Shown: positions 23,001 through 34,746, counted from the stretch's first letter. The stretch: DNA of 64,000 bases from Notospermus geniculatus (GCA_002633025.1 NMRB01001708.1:1-64000), one strand, 5' to 3'. Numbers and translations: made by a program. The notes: generated by a model not told the origin, from the letters alone.

Positions 23001-25002
23001 AGTCAAAATGAACAATTCTTTCACAGAACGGGAGCCTAAAGGTTGTAGCTAAAACATTTCGTTAACATCAGTTTGTTACTTTTTGTCATGAATATGTTAG
23101 GACGCTTGTTTTCAAAGAGCGTCAATAAAGTCGGCATAGGTAGCCCCCAGCCTTAAGGACACTACAATGCACTGTATTCCCTGCAATAAGTGGCATCGGC
23201 GGGAAACCGAATTCTCGCAAGATCATTGATTATACGTGTTGGTTAGTCAATGGGGAATTCGAAATCCTCGAGTTGAATAGGCCTGATTCGAGTTGGTGTC
23301 GTAATGGACATACCAGACGTGCGTAACAGAAAAGAGACCCGGTGTTATTTCATTTACAACGAAAGAAAAATGAACAAAATTGCAGCCATTCATGAAGGAA
23401 CTATAGGCCTAGAAATCCGACAATAGTCATTGCCATCAGACGTCGTGTTTCATTTATCCGTGTTTTCTACATTACGTATTCCAACCCAACATGTATAATC
23501 AATGATCTCGCATGAATTCGGTTTCCCGCCGCGGCCGCCTATTGCAGGGAATACAGTATATTCCAGTAGCCGTGGTTACACAACATAAAATCCCCAGGTT
23601 TTTGGCGGTCACACCTATGAATTTCCGGAAACACGGGTTTTTGAGACACGGCAAGCTCGCCCTGCTTTTCGAAATCCCCGTGTTTTCGTTAGTTCTTAGT
23701 ACGGCTACAGATGGCGCAGGCTCCATTAAGTGACGTCATTTTCGCGCCTCCACACTGTGCCAATACAGAAATGACCGAAGGTCAGTGCATGCAGCGTGCC
23801 TGTCGCCAGGCTACGTAACTACAATGTAGTAGTGTGACCCCTTGCACTGCTTTTCGTACACAAGGGTTTGATCAATATTATATTGCACAATATGGGGCCC
23901 AAAATAGGGGCATGTGCTTCTGGCATGAGGGGCAGAAGAAAGATTGACAATAATATTGCCCATTCTGATCCTAATATTGTGCAATAATATTGCACATGTA
24001 TGGGTGCCTTTAGGGCAAGTGTCAGAATTATCTCGTCATCATGTACAGTAAAATCTACTATTAAAGGACCACTGTATTGCATCTTTCTGTCGACAGCCGG
24101 CGCCACCGGCACCATGCTCCAATACTGTAGTTAAGCCTTTCGCCCCAGTGTTGGAGAATGTATGATTACAGTCTCGGTCACCCAGCCGCTGGGGATCGAA
24201 CAAGTTTGTGTAGCAGTACTGCGGAACGAAACGGCTGGCTGCGCGAGACTAGTTGCATGCGGTAGTTTACCAAGTCGTTAATATAGGTCTCCCCCTTAAC
24301 GCGGGTAGGTGTAACGCAGGATTGGGAAGCAATACTGTGGTCCTTTAATAGCTTCCAATCCCAATTTCAATGACGGTGAAGGAAGTGCATTTGAATGTAC
24401 GTACCAAATGGGCCTCTCGAACTACGAACAGGCATGTCGATTTTTGTGGACTAAAATAATTGGCTGTAGCCTACGTCGAGTATTATACTCTCTCAGCAAC
24501 AAGGAGAGAAATGTGAAATCATTCTTCAATCACTTACCAAGTGAGGGTATCTGGGAAAATACGACAGCTCGAGGTGTGGCTCAATACAGTGTTGATCCGT
24601 TTCACCCTTCGTTGTGTTCAGTACCATCGGTGCATGTTCTGTACGCGATGCAGAACCACCAGAGTAAAGCATGGGTTCATGTCCGAGGGCATGAAAGAAT
24701 TGGGAGAAATCATGAGGGGACTCCAGAGGCAAACCTCGTATCTGAATCACACCATGCTCGAGGAGGATTTCATCAAATTTCGATCGCATATCTCTCGCAT
24801 AATCCTCCACTTGTTGTTTTTCGACACCTGATCCGTCAATTCTGTACGGGAAATTCTGTGTAAAACCCTCGATGAACTTAGGATGGCTCGGGCGGTCTGT
24901 ATCCAGAAGGCCGGGTCGTCCAGCTATTCTCACAAGGCTTCGGATATTGGTCCTGTAGCTCACTGAAGGTTTGGGAAGAATCTGAATACATCTTAAGAAC
25001 AT
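20008..25002 (-). CDS. TauD/TfdA-type 2-oxoglutarate dioxygenase (partial)
   Basis: Two exons are visible on the minus strand: 25002-24538 (155 residues) and 20202-20008 (65 residues). They join in phase 0 across a 4.3-kb intron. Exon 1 contains GVIQIRGLP, an ALGHEPMLYSGGSASRTEH block and PHLELSYFP, where H143 and E145 match the HX(D/E) iron ligands of this Fe(II)/2-oxoglutarate family. Exon 2 continues with FFCFAEVAPAPGTGGENGLTD, as in animal proteins annotated clavaminate synthase-like. The distal His and Arg of the fold should lie in later exons, which are not found; the first gap lies there. ATG 25002 is chosen because the upstream frame has a stop and no other ATG; its residues (MFLRCIQILPKPSVSYRTN) could be a mitochondrial presequence. 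The substrate is unknown. The donor after exon 2 coincides with the end of a family B MITE. A decaying gene copy cannot be excluded. Confidence 0.75.
20258..20855. mobile_element. Fold-back element overlapping the dioxygenase intron
   Basis: Left arm TATACACGCTTCCT...GGAAGTGACGTAAATGGAGG (20270-20335) is matched in reverse at 20805-20850. The interior carries dense AGGCCTA words and no reading frame of note. Confidence 0.6.
20895..22352. mobile_element. 1.46-kb element with ~60-bp terminal inverted repeats
   Basis: Termini AATCCACTGACGCGATTTTG and GATTTTGGCTTGAGACGGGG on the left recur in reverse complement at 22300-22352. A plus-strand frame of about 80 residues near 21040-21290 (PRRIQVVLYPGGDY-like) resembles no family I know. 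No transposase is visible. The TIR length suggests a non-autonomous DNA transposon. Confidence 0.55.
22353..23155. mobile_element. 0.8-kb element with short inverted repeats
   Basis: AAGGTTGGGGGCTACCTATA at the left end is answered by ATAGGTAGCCCCCAGCCTT at 23137-23155. The interior is non-coding as far as I can see. It abuts the preceding element directly. Confidence 0.5.
23170..23560. mobile_element. 390-bp fold-back element
   Basis: Arms of ~75 bp: TGTATTCCCTGCAATAAGTG, CGGGAAACCGAATTC and ATCATTGATTATACGTGTTG on the left have clear reverse-complement partners at 23487-23560. Confidence 0.7.
24058..24351. mobile_element. 294-bp MITE in the dioxygenase intron
   Basis: Terminal repeats CTATTAAAGGACCACTGTAT and ATACTGTGGTCCTTTAATAG are nearly perfect over ~22 bp. 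No coding capacity. Confidence 0.7.
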
Positions 25003-25950
25003 ATTACGAGGAATCCGCTGAGTGCCGCACAAACGACGTCGTCTGAAATCTGCTTTGGGGACTTTAAAACTTGGCAACGACTCGGCAGAGAAAGTTTAGG
25101 ATAAGGTTACCTAATAACAAGTGATTACTTAGTTAAATGGTGGTCACTAAAATTTCAAGCCCAAGGCGGGGAGGGCAGTAATGGATGAGAGTGAGCTTAC
25201 TCCTATCGAACCACTGAAGTTTCGTCTTGCGCTCAGATTACTGAAAATGTTGCCCGGGAAAGTGATACATAAAGAGTGTCTAATTTTTTTTTGTGTAGGC
25301 CTAGCTTGGTCTTGACATTGTAGCAAACAATATCACTGCCACATGATCTAGATCAAAACAAATTGATGACTATCAAATTCAATGCCTATAGTTGGAGAGA
25401 CAAAGACTTTAGGAATTGACCTCATTCTCAAAAAAACTCGAATGCACCCGATCATCCTAAATAGATGATTCGCCTGTAGTTTATGAGTTCTCGCTGGAAA
25501 AAACAGTTGAGTTAACGTCAGACTCATAAAAAATCGCTTGCTTGGACAATATAGGCCTTTTCGATATTTGCAAGGCGGTGTTGGAAAACCAGTCGGACAT
25601 CGCATTTGAGAAAAATGTTAATGGCTTTGGTAAACCCGCACATTTCAATAGCTGAAATGTACTAGGTAAATTGTAGCAGATCAATGCACAGGTAATCTGA
25701 CAGCCCCTGTTGATCATTCAGCGACATCCGACAGGTTTTCCTAGATCAGCTCACATTTGGTCAACCAAAAGGACCGTCTGCACCAATAATAAAGAAATTT
25801 TAGCTAAATCCTTGATTTACTAGTAGTGACTGAACTTCAGACTACGTTATGGGAAGTTGACTCTGCACAAACCTCTATTTCATGTAGATTTAAAGCTGAC
25901 GTGAACTAGACCGAACACTGTCCTGATTAAAAATACTAGGACAGACGCAA
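25003..25950. other. Intergenic, nothing recognised
   Basis: Sequence upstream of the dioxygenase first exon; should include its promoter. No repeat ends, RNA genes or coding similarity recognised. Confidence 0.4.
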
Positions 25951-26119
25951 GCAAATGCATAAAACCATCATGGCGCCCGCTGGTCTATATTTAGCTATGT
26001 GTCGGTCTATTGCTCTTGGAGCTGTAATGACGTCACTCCGTCGGAATTCCGCCGTAAAATCATTTGATTTCGCCGGTCTTCGAATGCAAGCTGCCCAGAA
26101 GACCGGGAACCAGTCTAAC

Positions 26120-27000
26120 GTGAACGAACAAAAAGCTCCCATGCGACGAGCAAGAGAATTGCAAACGCCTGCAAACCCATCAAACAAACGCTCAGAACAT
26201 GATAGACCTCTCGAGGCTCAGGGCCCATATTCATGAAACTACTTAAGTCTAAGTGTGACACTTATCTTTTGTTCAACACAAAAGATAAGTATCATACTTC
26301 GACTATGTTTATGAATATGGACCCAGGAGGGCACCACCTTATTTGCCTTAAAGCTGAACTGCATGAACGAAAAGCCCCCATGCGACGAGCAAGAGAAATG
26401 CTAACGCCCTGCAAACACCTCAAACGAAGGCTGAGAAGATGATAGACCCAACGAGGCCAGGAGGGCGCCACCTTATTTGTCTTCGGGCAACAGAGCTGTC
26501 AACATTTCCGGATGCCTCTTCAACTACTCAAAGAAAAAATTGAAGTAATTTAGACGGGATTCGAACCGTCGAACTTCTGATTTGTAATCCACCACTCTAT
26601 CCACTCGGCCAACGAGGCAGCTGACATGGACATGATTTGTGTTTGTCATAAACGTAGGCCTTCGACTTGGGTAATTATAGGTACTGCGAATAAGAGAAAA
26701 CATGAGAAGTCTTCAACAAGTTCGGTGGCCGAATGGGGAAGACGGTGGAACAGAGATAACAAGGCGCGGGTTCGATTGCCAGCTGGGTCAAACTTTTTTC
26801 TTTCAAAAAAAGTGTTAAGCAGGAGCTCACCGGAGCATGTTGACACCTCGAAAGCCGAAAGTCAAATAAGGTGGCGCCCTCCTGGCCTCGTTGGGTCTTT
26901 CATGTTCTGAGCCTTCGTTTGAGGTGTTTGCAATGGGCGTTTGCAATTCTCTTCGTCGTCGCATGATGGCTTTTTGTTCGTTCCCGTCAGCTTTAATCAT
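26120..27000. repeat. Fold-back cluster with divergent tRNA-like heads
   Basis: A segment containing CCATGCGACGAGCAAGAGAA is present at 26140-26215, again at 26375-26460, and in reverse near 26885-26985. Between the outer arms lie two tRNA-like sequences facing away from each other. The minus-strand one (26622-26545) has a perfectly pairing T-arm GACGGTTCGAATCCCGTC; the plus-strand one (26724-26790) has a GGTTCGATTGCC B-box. A smaller palindrome (GGGCCCATATTCATGAAAC...) fills 26220-26325. Neither tRNA-like unit has pairing acceptor ends, so both are SINE heads. Confidence 0.6.
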
Positions 27001-27253
27001 GATTATTGTATGCAAGTAAGTTACCTGATTTGGCTAAGGAAGACATATTAGGTCATGTCGTAAGTCTAGTTTAAAGCCTGCCGCACCCTTCAGCTACCTG
27101 CCGAGCAAAAAGTCAGTCGAGACCGTTTGCTCAGCAGGTAGCTCGCTGTGTGCGTGCGCGTATTTTTTCGGTGAGTTATCTGCCTCGCAAGGGCTTGAGA
27201 TGTATGGCAAGCTAGAGCGGAATTTATTCAAGACCCTGAAATTGCCTACTTTG

Positions 27254-27870
27254 GCCGAATCGGTTAATGTCGTCCTGGGTATAACAGAAATATACCCAGG
27301 TTCAATATCGTCCTACAAAACTATACCCTGGGTATAGTTCGATCTACAAAAGTATACCGATGATTGGATACAGCACCTGAAGACGAGATTGTTCTTGCAA
27401 ATGCCACATGACCGTGCACAATGATGACAAGTCGAAAAACACAGCGCCCGACACGACGGGCACCATTTTAATACATCGTACCGACAGTCATCAAAGAATT
27501 TTTCGTGCCGTTTATCGTCACTCAAATCCGCAAAGCTGATGTAATGTCGATGCGGACGTAGATGAGCTTAACTTGCGATAATTTGGACCATTGTGTTAAG
27601 ACAAATGTTAACAGTTGACCCATGCTATCGATGAGCACAAAAGTCGACAATATTGACTGGTATTTTGACGATGTTGATTGCAAAACTGTCGTCTCAGTTG
27701 AAGCGAGAAACAAAATGGCAGCCATACATTCCTAACTCGTACCTAGGCTCAAAACTACGGTACTGCGTATACTTTTGTAGATCGAACTATACCCAGGGTA
27801 TAGTTTTGTAGGACGACATTGAACATGGGTATATTTCTGTTGTACCCAGGACGACATTAACCGATTCGGC
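27254..27870. mobile_element. Fold-back element with 9-bp target duplication (MULE-like)
   Basis: Ends GCCGAATCGGTTAATGTCGT and ACGACATTAACCGATTCGGC are perfect inverted repeats, continued inward by repeated CCTGGGTA/TACCCAGG words. It is flanked by CCTACTTTG (27245-27253) and CCTACTTAG (27871-27879), a 9-bp duplication with one mismatch, the length typical of Mutator-like elements. Related elements lie at 61072-61569 and 61591-61926. The interior carries a Cys-rich minus-strand frame (27525-27313). Confidence 0.7.
27313..27525 (-). other. Cys-rich short frame inside the fold-back element
   Basis: An open frame of up to 70 codons with clustered cysteines: CPSCRALC, STCHHC, SCGICKNN and CC near the end, a zinc-binding-like spacing. 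It lies wholly inside a MULE-like non-autonomous element, which are known to capture host gene fragments. I do not recognise the family and coding status is unproven. Confidence 0.25.
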
Positions 27871-30554
27871 CCTACTTAGGTTCAAGAAGTAAAATATATA
27901 ATTATTTGCTGTAAATTTTTTACTTATTGAATAGTATTTCACAGTTTTATTCCACTGAAGTGGAATAAATCTGAAGTGATCGACATAAATCTGAAGTGAT
28001 CGACAATAGAAAGAAGACTTTTCGTTCAACCACATTTAGCCTACTTCTAATTCAACGTATTCCGTTTCATGCATGTCTGCTATTCCGTTTGGCACAGTCA
28101 TCTTGAAGGCGTGTGAACGGTGGAAGCGTTTTCATTGGCCATCTGAAAGGGGCTGGGCAGAAATGAAGGGTTGTTACAAGTTCGGCATAACTCTGAAACT
28201 ACTGTTTCGATTTGCTTGAAACTTGCACAGATGGTGCTTTGTACTGAATGATTTACAATTATGATGGCACAAAAACAATTGCATTGCTCTTTGCTAATTA
28301 AATTAGGGAGACAATGCCAGATATCAGAGGCCTAGAAAGATGAGGAATAGTCATCACCCTGGGGAATCGCGATACCATACAGCCGCGGAGGTCCGCCATC
28401 TCGCCGCGTCATTCTGCATGAAATTCATCCGTGAATGCAGTACTTTTGTGAGGGGAATTGCAGAAAAACGACACACGATATGCCATATATGAAACATCCA
28501 GAAGAAAGTTTACGTTTACAGTCACCAGATGAAATGCAAAAGGATGGACAAACTATTCGGCATCATTGTAAAAATCTATGCTGAAAATACGAGTCCGCGG
28601 AAGATATGGAAGAAAGCGGCACCCTCCATTGTGACGCTGTGACGTCGCTACGTCATCGATGGGGTGTTGCACAAGGCGGTCACTGCTGGTGACATTCGGC
28701 AGATTCTCGTCCAAATAGACAGGTTGTGGACAAAAAAAACTTGTTTTTATTCATTTCATCTGGTGACTGTAAATGTAAACTTTCTTTTGGATGTTTCATA
28801 TAAGGCATATCGTGTGTCGTTTTTCTGCAATTCCCCTCACAAAAGTACTGCATTCACGGATGAATTTCATGTAGAATGACGCGGCTGTATGGTATCGCGA
28901 TCCTCCACGGTGGTCATTCTTTCACCACAGAATTTCACATGTGCCTGTGTCACATAAAATGCTAACAAGTAGGTGTGATATCTGTTAATTATTTTGATTA
29001 TTTTCTACAAAAAATGGTACTTTAGACGTCTGGTTCACATGCCGTACACTGCAAGTTGAGCAAGCTTTTACAAAGCCATTCAACCAGTGAAACTGACCAC
29101 AGGCCTGGGAACCAATGATGTCATCCAAAATGACCCAATGGAACTGTGCACTGACAGCAGAAAATGCACACTTCACATGAATCACCTCAGGTTGGAATGT
29201 TGTTGGTCTAAAGTATTTCAGCTTGTATTAGCAAGCATTACAGCGTGGCATAATGGTACATTCAATAGATCTGAAACCAAGGAACATGACATCACACATG
29301 CAACCAACAGTAGAATGGTTGGACAAATGACCCTTATGTCATGCGTGCTAACAACATTCCATTTGAAGGTAATTCATGTGAAATGTACTCTCAGTGTATT
29401 GTTTGATTGAGTCATTGTGGGTGAATCAGTGGTTCCCAGGCCTGTGGTCAGTTTTCATATTGGTTTGAATGGCTTTTGTAAAAGCTTGCTTAACTTGCAG
29501 AGGCAAGGCATTTGAACCAAAAATCTAAAATACATTTTTTGCAGAAAACAATTAAAATCATCAACTCATATCACACAACCTTGTTAGCATTTTACGTGAC
29601 ATAGGCCTGTGTGAAATTCTGAGGTGAAATAATGACTATTTCTCGTCGTTCTAGGCCACTGAAATCAGGCATTGTCTCCCTAATTAGGAAAGAGTAATGC
29701 ATTTGTTTTTGTGTCATCATAGTTGTTAATCATTCAGTACAAAGCATCATCTGTGCAAGTTTCAAGCAAATCGAAACTGTAGTTTCAGAGTTATGCCGAA
29801 CTTGTAACAACCCTTCATTTTTGCCCAGCCCCTTTCTGCCCTCAGCACGTTGCTCAAGTAGCGCGCACACGATGAGGTTTTGGCCTCACGAGGCGAAAAA
29901 TATCAATGTCGAATATTCACCTCAAGGCCTTGCGAGGCAGAATACTCACCGAAAAATATCTGCTGAGCAAACGGTCTCGACTGACTTTTTGCTCACCAGA
30001 TAACTCCGCTTAACGGCCGTTTGCTCGGGTCGGACTTCAGCCACACTTTCATTAAAGTCCGACTTTTCTCAATGCTTCAAGCAAAGAGAATGTATAACTT
30101 CAGCTATACTTTATGCTAAAGTCCCACCCGAGCATACGGCCCTAAGCCTGATCGGAAGTGTATCCATATTTCAAGTAGCATCAAACCCAGGGTCAGGAGA
30201 AGCCTGTTCATGGACGAAACCTGGAAATTTCAGTGGGAAGTGGGTGTAATCTCATTCTTCAGAAACTGCAATATCACTAAGGTGAAGCTGTATCTCTGGT
30301 GGAATACAGTGTATCTCAAACGTATTGCGATCGAGTAACAGTTTTCTGTTTTCATCGTCAGTTTGTGAAGCACGTAATCGCTGGGGTCAGACTTTTGATA
30401 TTTCCTAATCAATACCTGCACGCAGGATCAGCTGTTTTGTCTGTGTGTCTCCTCAGGTCAAAAGGGGATGACTTTTCAATATCTACATCACGTAACATGA
30501 TCACTGTAAAGTTATGATAACTGCCTAGTTGTATTATAATAATTGCAGACATGG

Positions 30555-30855
30555 CCGCCCCAAGGTAATAGGGAGTATAAGAAATCAAACGATAAACGTT
30601 AACTTTACGACAACGTTATTTTTCATACTGCAAATTCACTAGATTATATACTGCATTTTCGGTACAAAAAATAACGTTGTCGTGAAGTTAATGTTTATGA
30701 TTTGATTTCTAAACTTCCTAATAGGGGGCTTAAGAGATCACACGCTAACGATAACATTTACCTGAACAATATTTTTTGTACGTAAAATACGTGCAAGAAA
30801 TAGCGTTAACATAAACATTATCGTTAGCGTGTGACCCTCTTAAACTCTGTAATAA
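30555..30855. mobile_element. Two adjacent short fold-back elements
   Basis: 30555-30735 pairs AATCAAACGATAAACGTTAA and ACGACAACGTTATTTTT with their complements; 30725-30855 pairs CACACGCTAACGATAACATT with AACATTATCGTTAGCGTGTG. They abut through a shared TAATAGGG word. Confidence 0.65.
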
Positions 30856-31444
30856 TACGCGACCAACGTAAAGAGTTCTCTAATAAAATTTTGAGCAAGC
30901 GCCTTGATGACATGCAGGCAGTGCATGAATTAACTTCAGCTTATCAGCCTCGAATAAACGGCCTGACGGGAAAGTTTAGTTTTACCAGACTTTGGGAAGA
31001 ATATTGCTAAAGTTTTGTCATGATCATCCCAATGGGGCTATCCAGGGAAAACTACACCACCAGGTGGCTCTTCTGCACTATAAATCCTATTGTTACTGTT
31101 TGCAACATGGCAGAGTATGGAAAGTGGACTGTTCAGAAACTTAAAAATAGAGTTATCAAACAGAGGAGCGTCACTTACAGGCAGAAAAACACCGATTCTG
31201 ATTGGCCTCTTCTTCTCGAGGCGGCAGATACGCCGTGGACCGGTCACTTTCTCGAAGGGTGATGTGCGATGTAACGTAGGCTAGTGGTGAGCAGATCGGC
31301 CTTCGATCATCGAAGATGTAATACCATGAAATTGACAATAATACCTGTGAAAAACCAGTACATTGTAATTAATTAAGGATCAGTCTGAAAGCGTTGTGGT
31401 GATGGTAGTGGTAATGATGAACTCATTAGCACCCAGTACCGTTT

Positions 31445-31615
31445 TAAGGGATATTAGAGAGGTTTAGAAATCAAACGACAAACGTAAACGTTAACGACAA
31501 CGTTATTTTTATACTGAAAATGTAATATAAAATCTGGTGAGTGTGCAGTATAAAAATAATGTTGTCGTAAAGTTTAGGTTGATCGTTTGATTTCTAAACC
31601 TCCCTATTATTCCTG
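31445..31615. mobile_element. Short MITE related to 30555-30735
   Basis: Same termini (GAGGTTTAGAAATCAAACGA and TCGTTTGATTTCTAAACCTC) and the same internal ACGACAACGTTATTTTT/AAAAATAATGTTGTCGT pair as the element at 30555. Confidence 0.65.
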
Positions 31616-32430
31616 CTACATCGGGCAATGAATAGAAATGGATCGTAGTAATACCAATGAAAACTAGAAATTGACTTGTGAGTCAATTTGAAGACCGCCT
31701 TTGAAAATTCTGAATTTTGTAAATATGTTAGGGCGATGTAGAAACTGATATTGATTGGGACTGAACATGCGTCATTTACAGTGTAGGCCTACATTATTTA
31801 TGATGTAGATGTACATGGCTTTACAGTGCGATTGTGTGTTTCGCGACAGCCAAGAGCAGGGGGTTATTGTTTTCAAAGTTAGGCCTACTAAATTTCACAA
31901 TTGGTAAACTTGTCGGGTCATGACCATTTAAATGTTATTGATTTCAGACAAATGTGCGTGTCATTTTACGGGTAGGCCTACATCATGGCACCGGACCAAA
32001 TTCATTTCGATCTCTGAGTCTGATTTGCCAGAGGACCTAAACGTGGTGTGCGTGGCGTCACAGTTTGATCCGAGATGAGATGACGTCAGCGAAAACCCCG
32101 CTGCGGCGAGTGACGCTGCAGCGTCATGCTCGACGTCGTGGTGACGCTGCGTTCTTAAGGCCCGTTTATACAGAGCGCGACCGCGACTGCGACCGCGACC
32201 GCGGCACCGACCGCGGCAGCCTCTGTGTCACACTGCTCCCCAGTGTCTGATAGCGACGCCGTCTGTCGGACTTAGCTTACTCTACAGACACTGCAATAAG
32301 TGGTCCAACATTTTGTCCACCGGCTGATCACATGACTGTCACATGACCCACGTAGAGGCCGCGCATGAATTTCTACTTCTTGGTCATGTGATACTATTGT
32401 TGTGGCGTTCATGGCGTTTGTGTAGTCAAA
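31616..32430. other. Intergenic upstream of the helicase
   Basis: Contains a GC-rich run of CGCGACCGCGACTGCGACC type at 32170-32215 and several direct repeats, then the presumed promoter of the helicase gene. No RNA gene or other coding region recognised. Confidence 0.4.
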
Positions 32431-34178
32431 ATGGCGCCCCCCTCAAATCAGCCAAATTGTGATTCAGTTTCCAAAAATTCTATGTTTTCTCACCATCTCT
32501 CTGAGATTTTGACGGAATACGATGATACCCTGACTCTTAAAGATAAACAAATCGAGGCTTTGCAACACATATATGAAGAGACATCCGATCTTATCGTTTC
32601 TTTACCAACTGGATATGGCAAATCCATAATATTCCACTTGTGTGGTCCACTTTTGGACAAGAAACTTGGCAGTACCAGTGTTACCTTAGTTATTGTACCG
32701 CTAAATACGATACAGTTTGATCAATTAAAGTCACTTACGGCCCGAGGAGTATCAGCATGCAGTATCAGCATCAAGGGGATGATCAGAACCTGTGTTGCAG
32801 ATGATGATGGAAAGGTGTGTAGCCTAGGGTAGGGCCTATAGGTGCCTAAGGCCTAGGTATATTATGACATGTACATGTATCAGCTGTGTATGTTGTAGCA
32901 TTGTACTCGTATGTAGTAGAGCAGGCTCATCAATACTACAATGAAAACTATCTCCTTTTCAGCTAATTGAAAAACCAGCAACCGTAGACGATGTTATAGG
33001 TGGCAGGTTCAGACTCATTCTGTCGCACCCAGAAGGCATCATGGTATCTTCGAATGGTCAGACCCTCCTCGATTCACCCGTCTTCATAAAAAAGGTGTCA
33101 ATCTTGGTTGTTGATGAGTGTCATACAGTGGAGAAGTGGTAAGAAGACATATATATCAGTATTGAAATCATGTTTGAGACTGAAATATCAGTGCAATAAC
33201 GTACAATCTCTCCCATCTCTTATAATTATCTCCCCTCTTGGCAGCCTCCTCAACAGAAGGTAGCCAGTATCCAGTCGAACACTAAACTCTGTGAGTGTGA
33301 GTGAGGAACTTGGTCCTGGAACTGATTCTTCTGCTGGAAACAATTCATTGAGAAAGAAGAAAGAGATTGATTGACATGTGCCTAAACATTTCATTCTTAT
33401 TTTCAGGGGAAATTTTCGATCTAGCTTTGGAACGTTGTCAGTGTTACCATCGCTCCTGGAGGTCAACATTACCATTGGTTTTAGTGCCACAATTACAAAA
33501 TCAGGATTAAAAGATGTGCCGAAGAAGTGTGGAATGCTGCAGCCGAAGATCATCAGGGAAAGCCCAGACAAGACGAACATTTTTTTGTCAGTCAGGAAGA
33601 AGAAATCCAATTATGATTCTGTTGCATGTGGAGAAGGGATTTATCTTCCTCTTTTGGAGGAGCTGCGGGATGATGGGCCAGCCATGCCAGTCACCCTTTG
33701 CTACTTGCCTTTGGCATGGTCCTTTGAAGCTCAGGCCTATGCTGTGTCCATGTTTGGTAGGCCTGAGCTCAAAGCTACGAAGTATGCGTTTATTTTTTCT
33801 GACCAGGACCCAGAGGTTATTGCGTATGTGTTGGAGGAACTAAAGAAACTGAATCCACAGTTTCGCATGGTCTTTTGTACCTCCACCATTGGGATGGGTT
33901 TTGACTCCCCATGCATCACCAGGGTCATTCATGGCAGACCACCTAAAACCCTAACAGAGATTGTTCAGCAGATTGGTCGTGCAGGACGGTTAGGTCAGGC
34001 TGCTTCATCTGTCATTCACTACAACAATAATGACATTGCCAAAAATGTTGTAGGAATGACAGATGAAGTCAGGACCTACTGCACAACCAATCAGTGCTTG
34101 CGTTTGGCAATGTTGGCAGAATTTGATATATATGAATCTGATGTTGACCGTGATTCATGTTGTTGCAATTGTACCTAG
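32431..34178 (+). CDS. RecQ-like DEAD/DEAH helicase, short form
   Basis: Three exons, 32431-32814, 32963-33138 and 33407-34178, total 443 residues in phase. Walker A is SLPTGYGKSI (G61-S65), preceded by a Q-motif-like KDKQIEALQ. The Walker B box is VVDECHTVEKWG (D179-H182), matching RecQ spacing to the W. Motif III is GFSATIT and motif VI is QQIGRAGRLG near 375. RecQ family enzymes unwind DNA 3'-5' with ATP. No RQC winged-helix or HRDC domain follows: after a short Cys cluster (CCCNC) the frame stops at 34178. A coding-looking frame ending near 34302 continues in another frame, so the 3' end may be frameshifted or mis-spliced. The true length and activity are uncertain; such short RecQ-like genes are often multicopy in invertebrates. 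Confidence 0.8.
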
Positions 34179-34746
34179 TGTGAACATCATCAAAACAACA
34201 GCATCAGATTTATTGATACCGAAATTTACTATTTCAAATGAAATTTTGAATGACCCTGGTGATGCATGGGAAAATGATGGATTTAGCATATCCAGTTGGT
34301 AAAGAAACTGTTACTCTTTAATTCTGGCTGGTTGGCTGGTTGGGTGTTTCCGCTGTGATCACTTATTTGTTTCTGTGATATCATACCAATGTGATTTTTG
34401 ATACAGGCATGACAGAGATTGATTACCTTGGTGAGGTCTCTACATGATCTGAGTTCAGAAAATATTGTTGCGTTAATTGATCATTTTTGGAAATTTTGAC
34501 TCAACCTATCATTCGTTATTGTCAAATAACTCTTTACCAGGGCGTGGCCACAATTAGCAAATTCTACAGTATTAGCTTTTCAGGACGGCAGTATGTACTA
34601 ATATTATTAGTGTAGTGTAGTGTAAACCTTGATATCTTCACGAGTATTTTATTTTCCGGTTTGTTGAATAATCTAGTCATTTCTAGTCATATTGCTTTAT
34701 ACTTCATCTCACCCTACCTTGAACTAACCGCAACTTGTTGACATGG

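Larger units (their letters stand above)
27060..30010. mobile_element. Nested fold-back complex
   Basis: Several palindromes lie inside one another. Outermost arms 27095-27205 and 29880-30003 share AGCAAAAAGTCAGTCGAGAC and its complement. Next, 28150-28345 pairs with 29640-29830 (for example GTTGTTACAAGTTCGGCATA). Inside that, 28365-28905 is a palindrome with ~150-bp arms (ATGCAGTACTTTTGTGAGGG). Adjacent 28905-29630 is another, with ACCACAGGCCTGGGAACCA near its inner turn. A further element (27254-27870) interrupts the left arm. No gene is recognised. Confidence 0.65.

Noticed and set aside
26545-26622. Possible functional tRNA gene on the minus strand
   Set aside because: The T-arm pairs perfectly, but acceptor and anticodon stems do not, and it sits inside a repeated fold-back.
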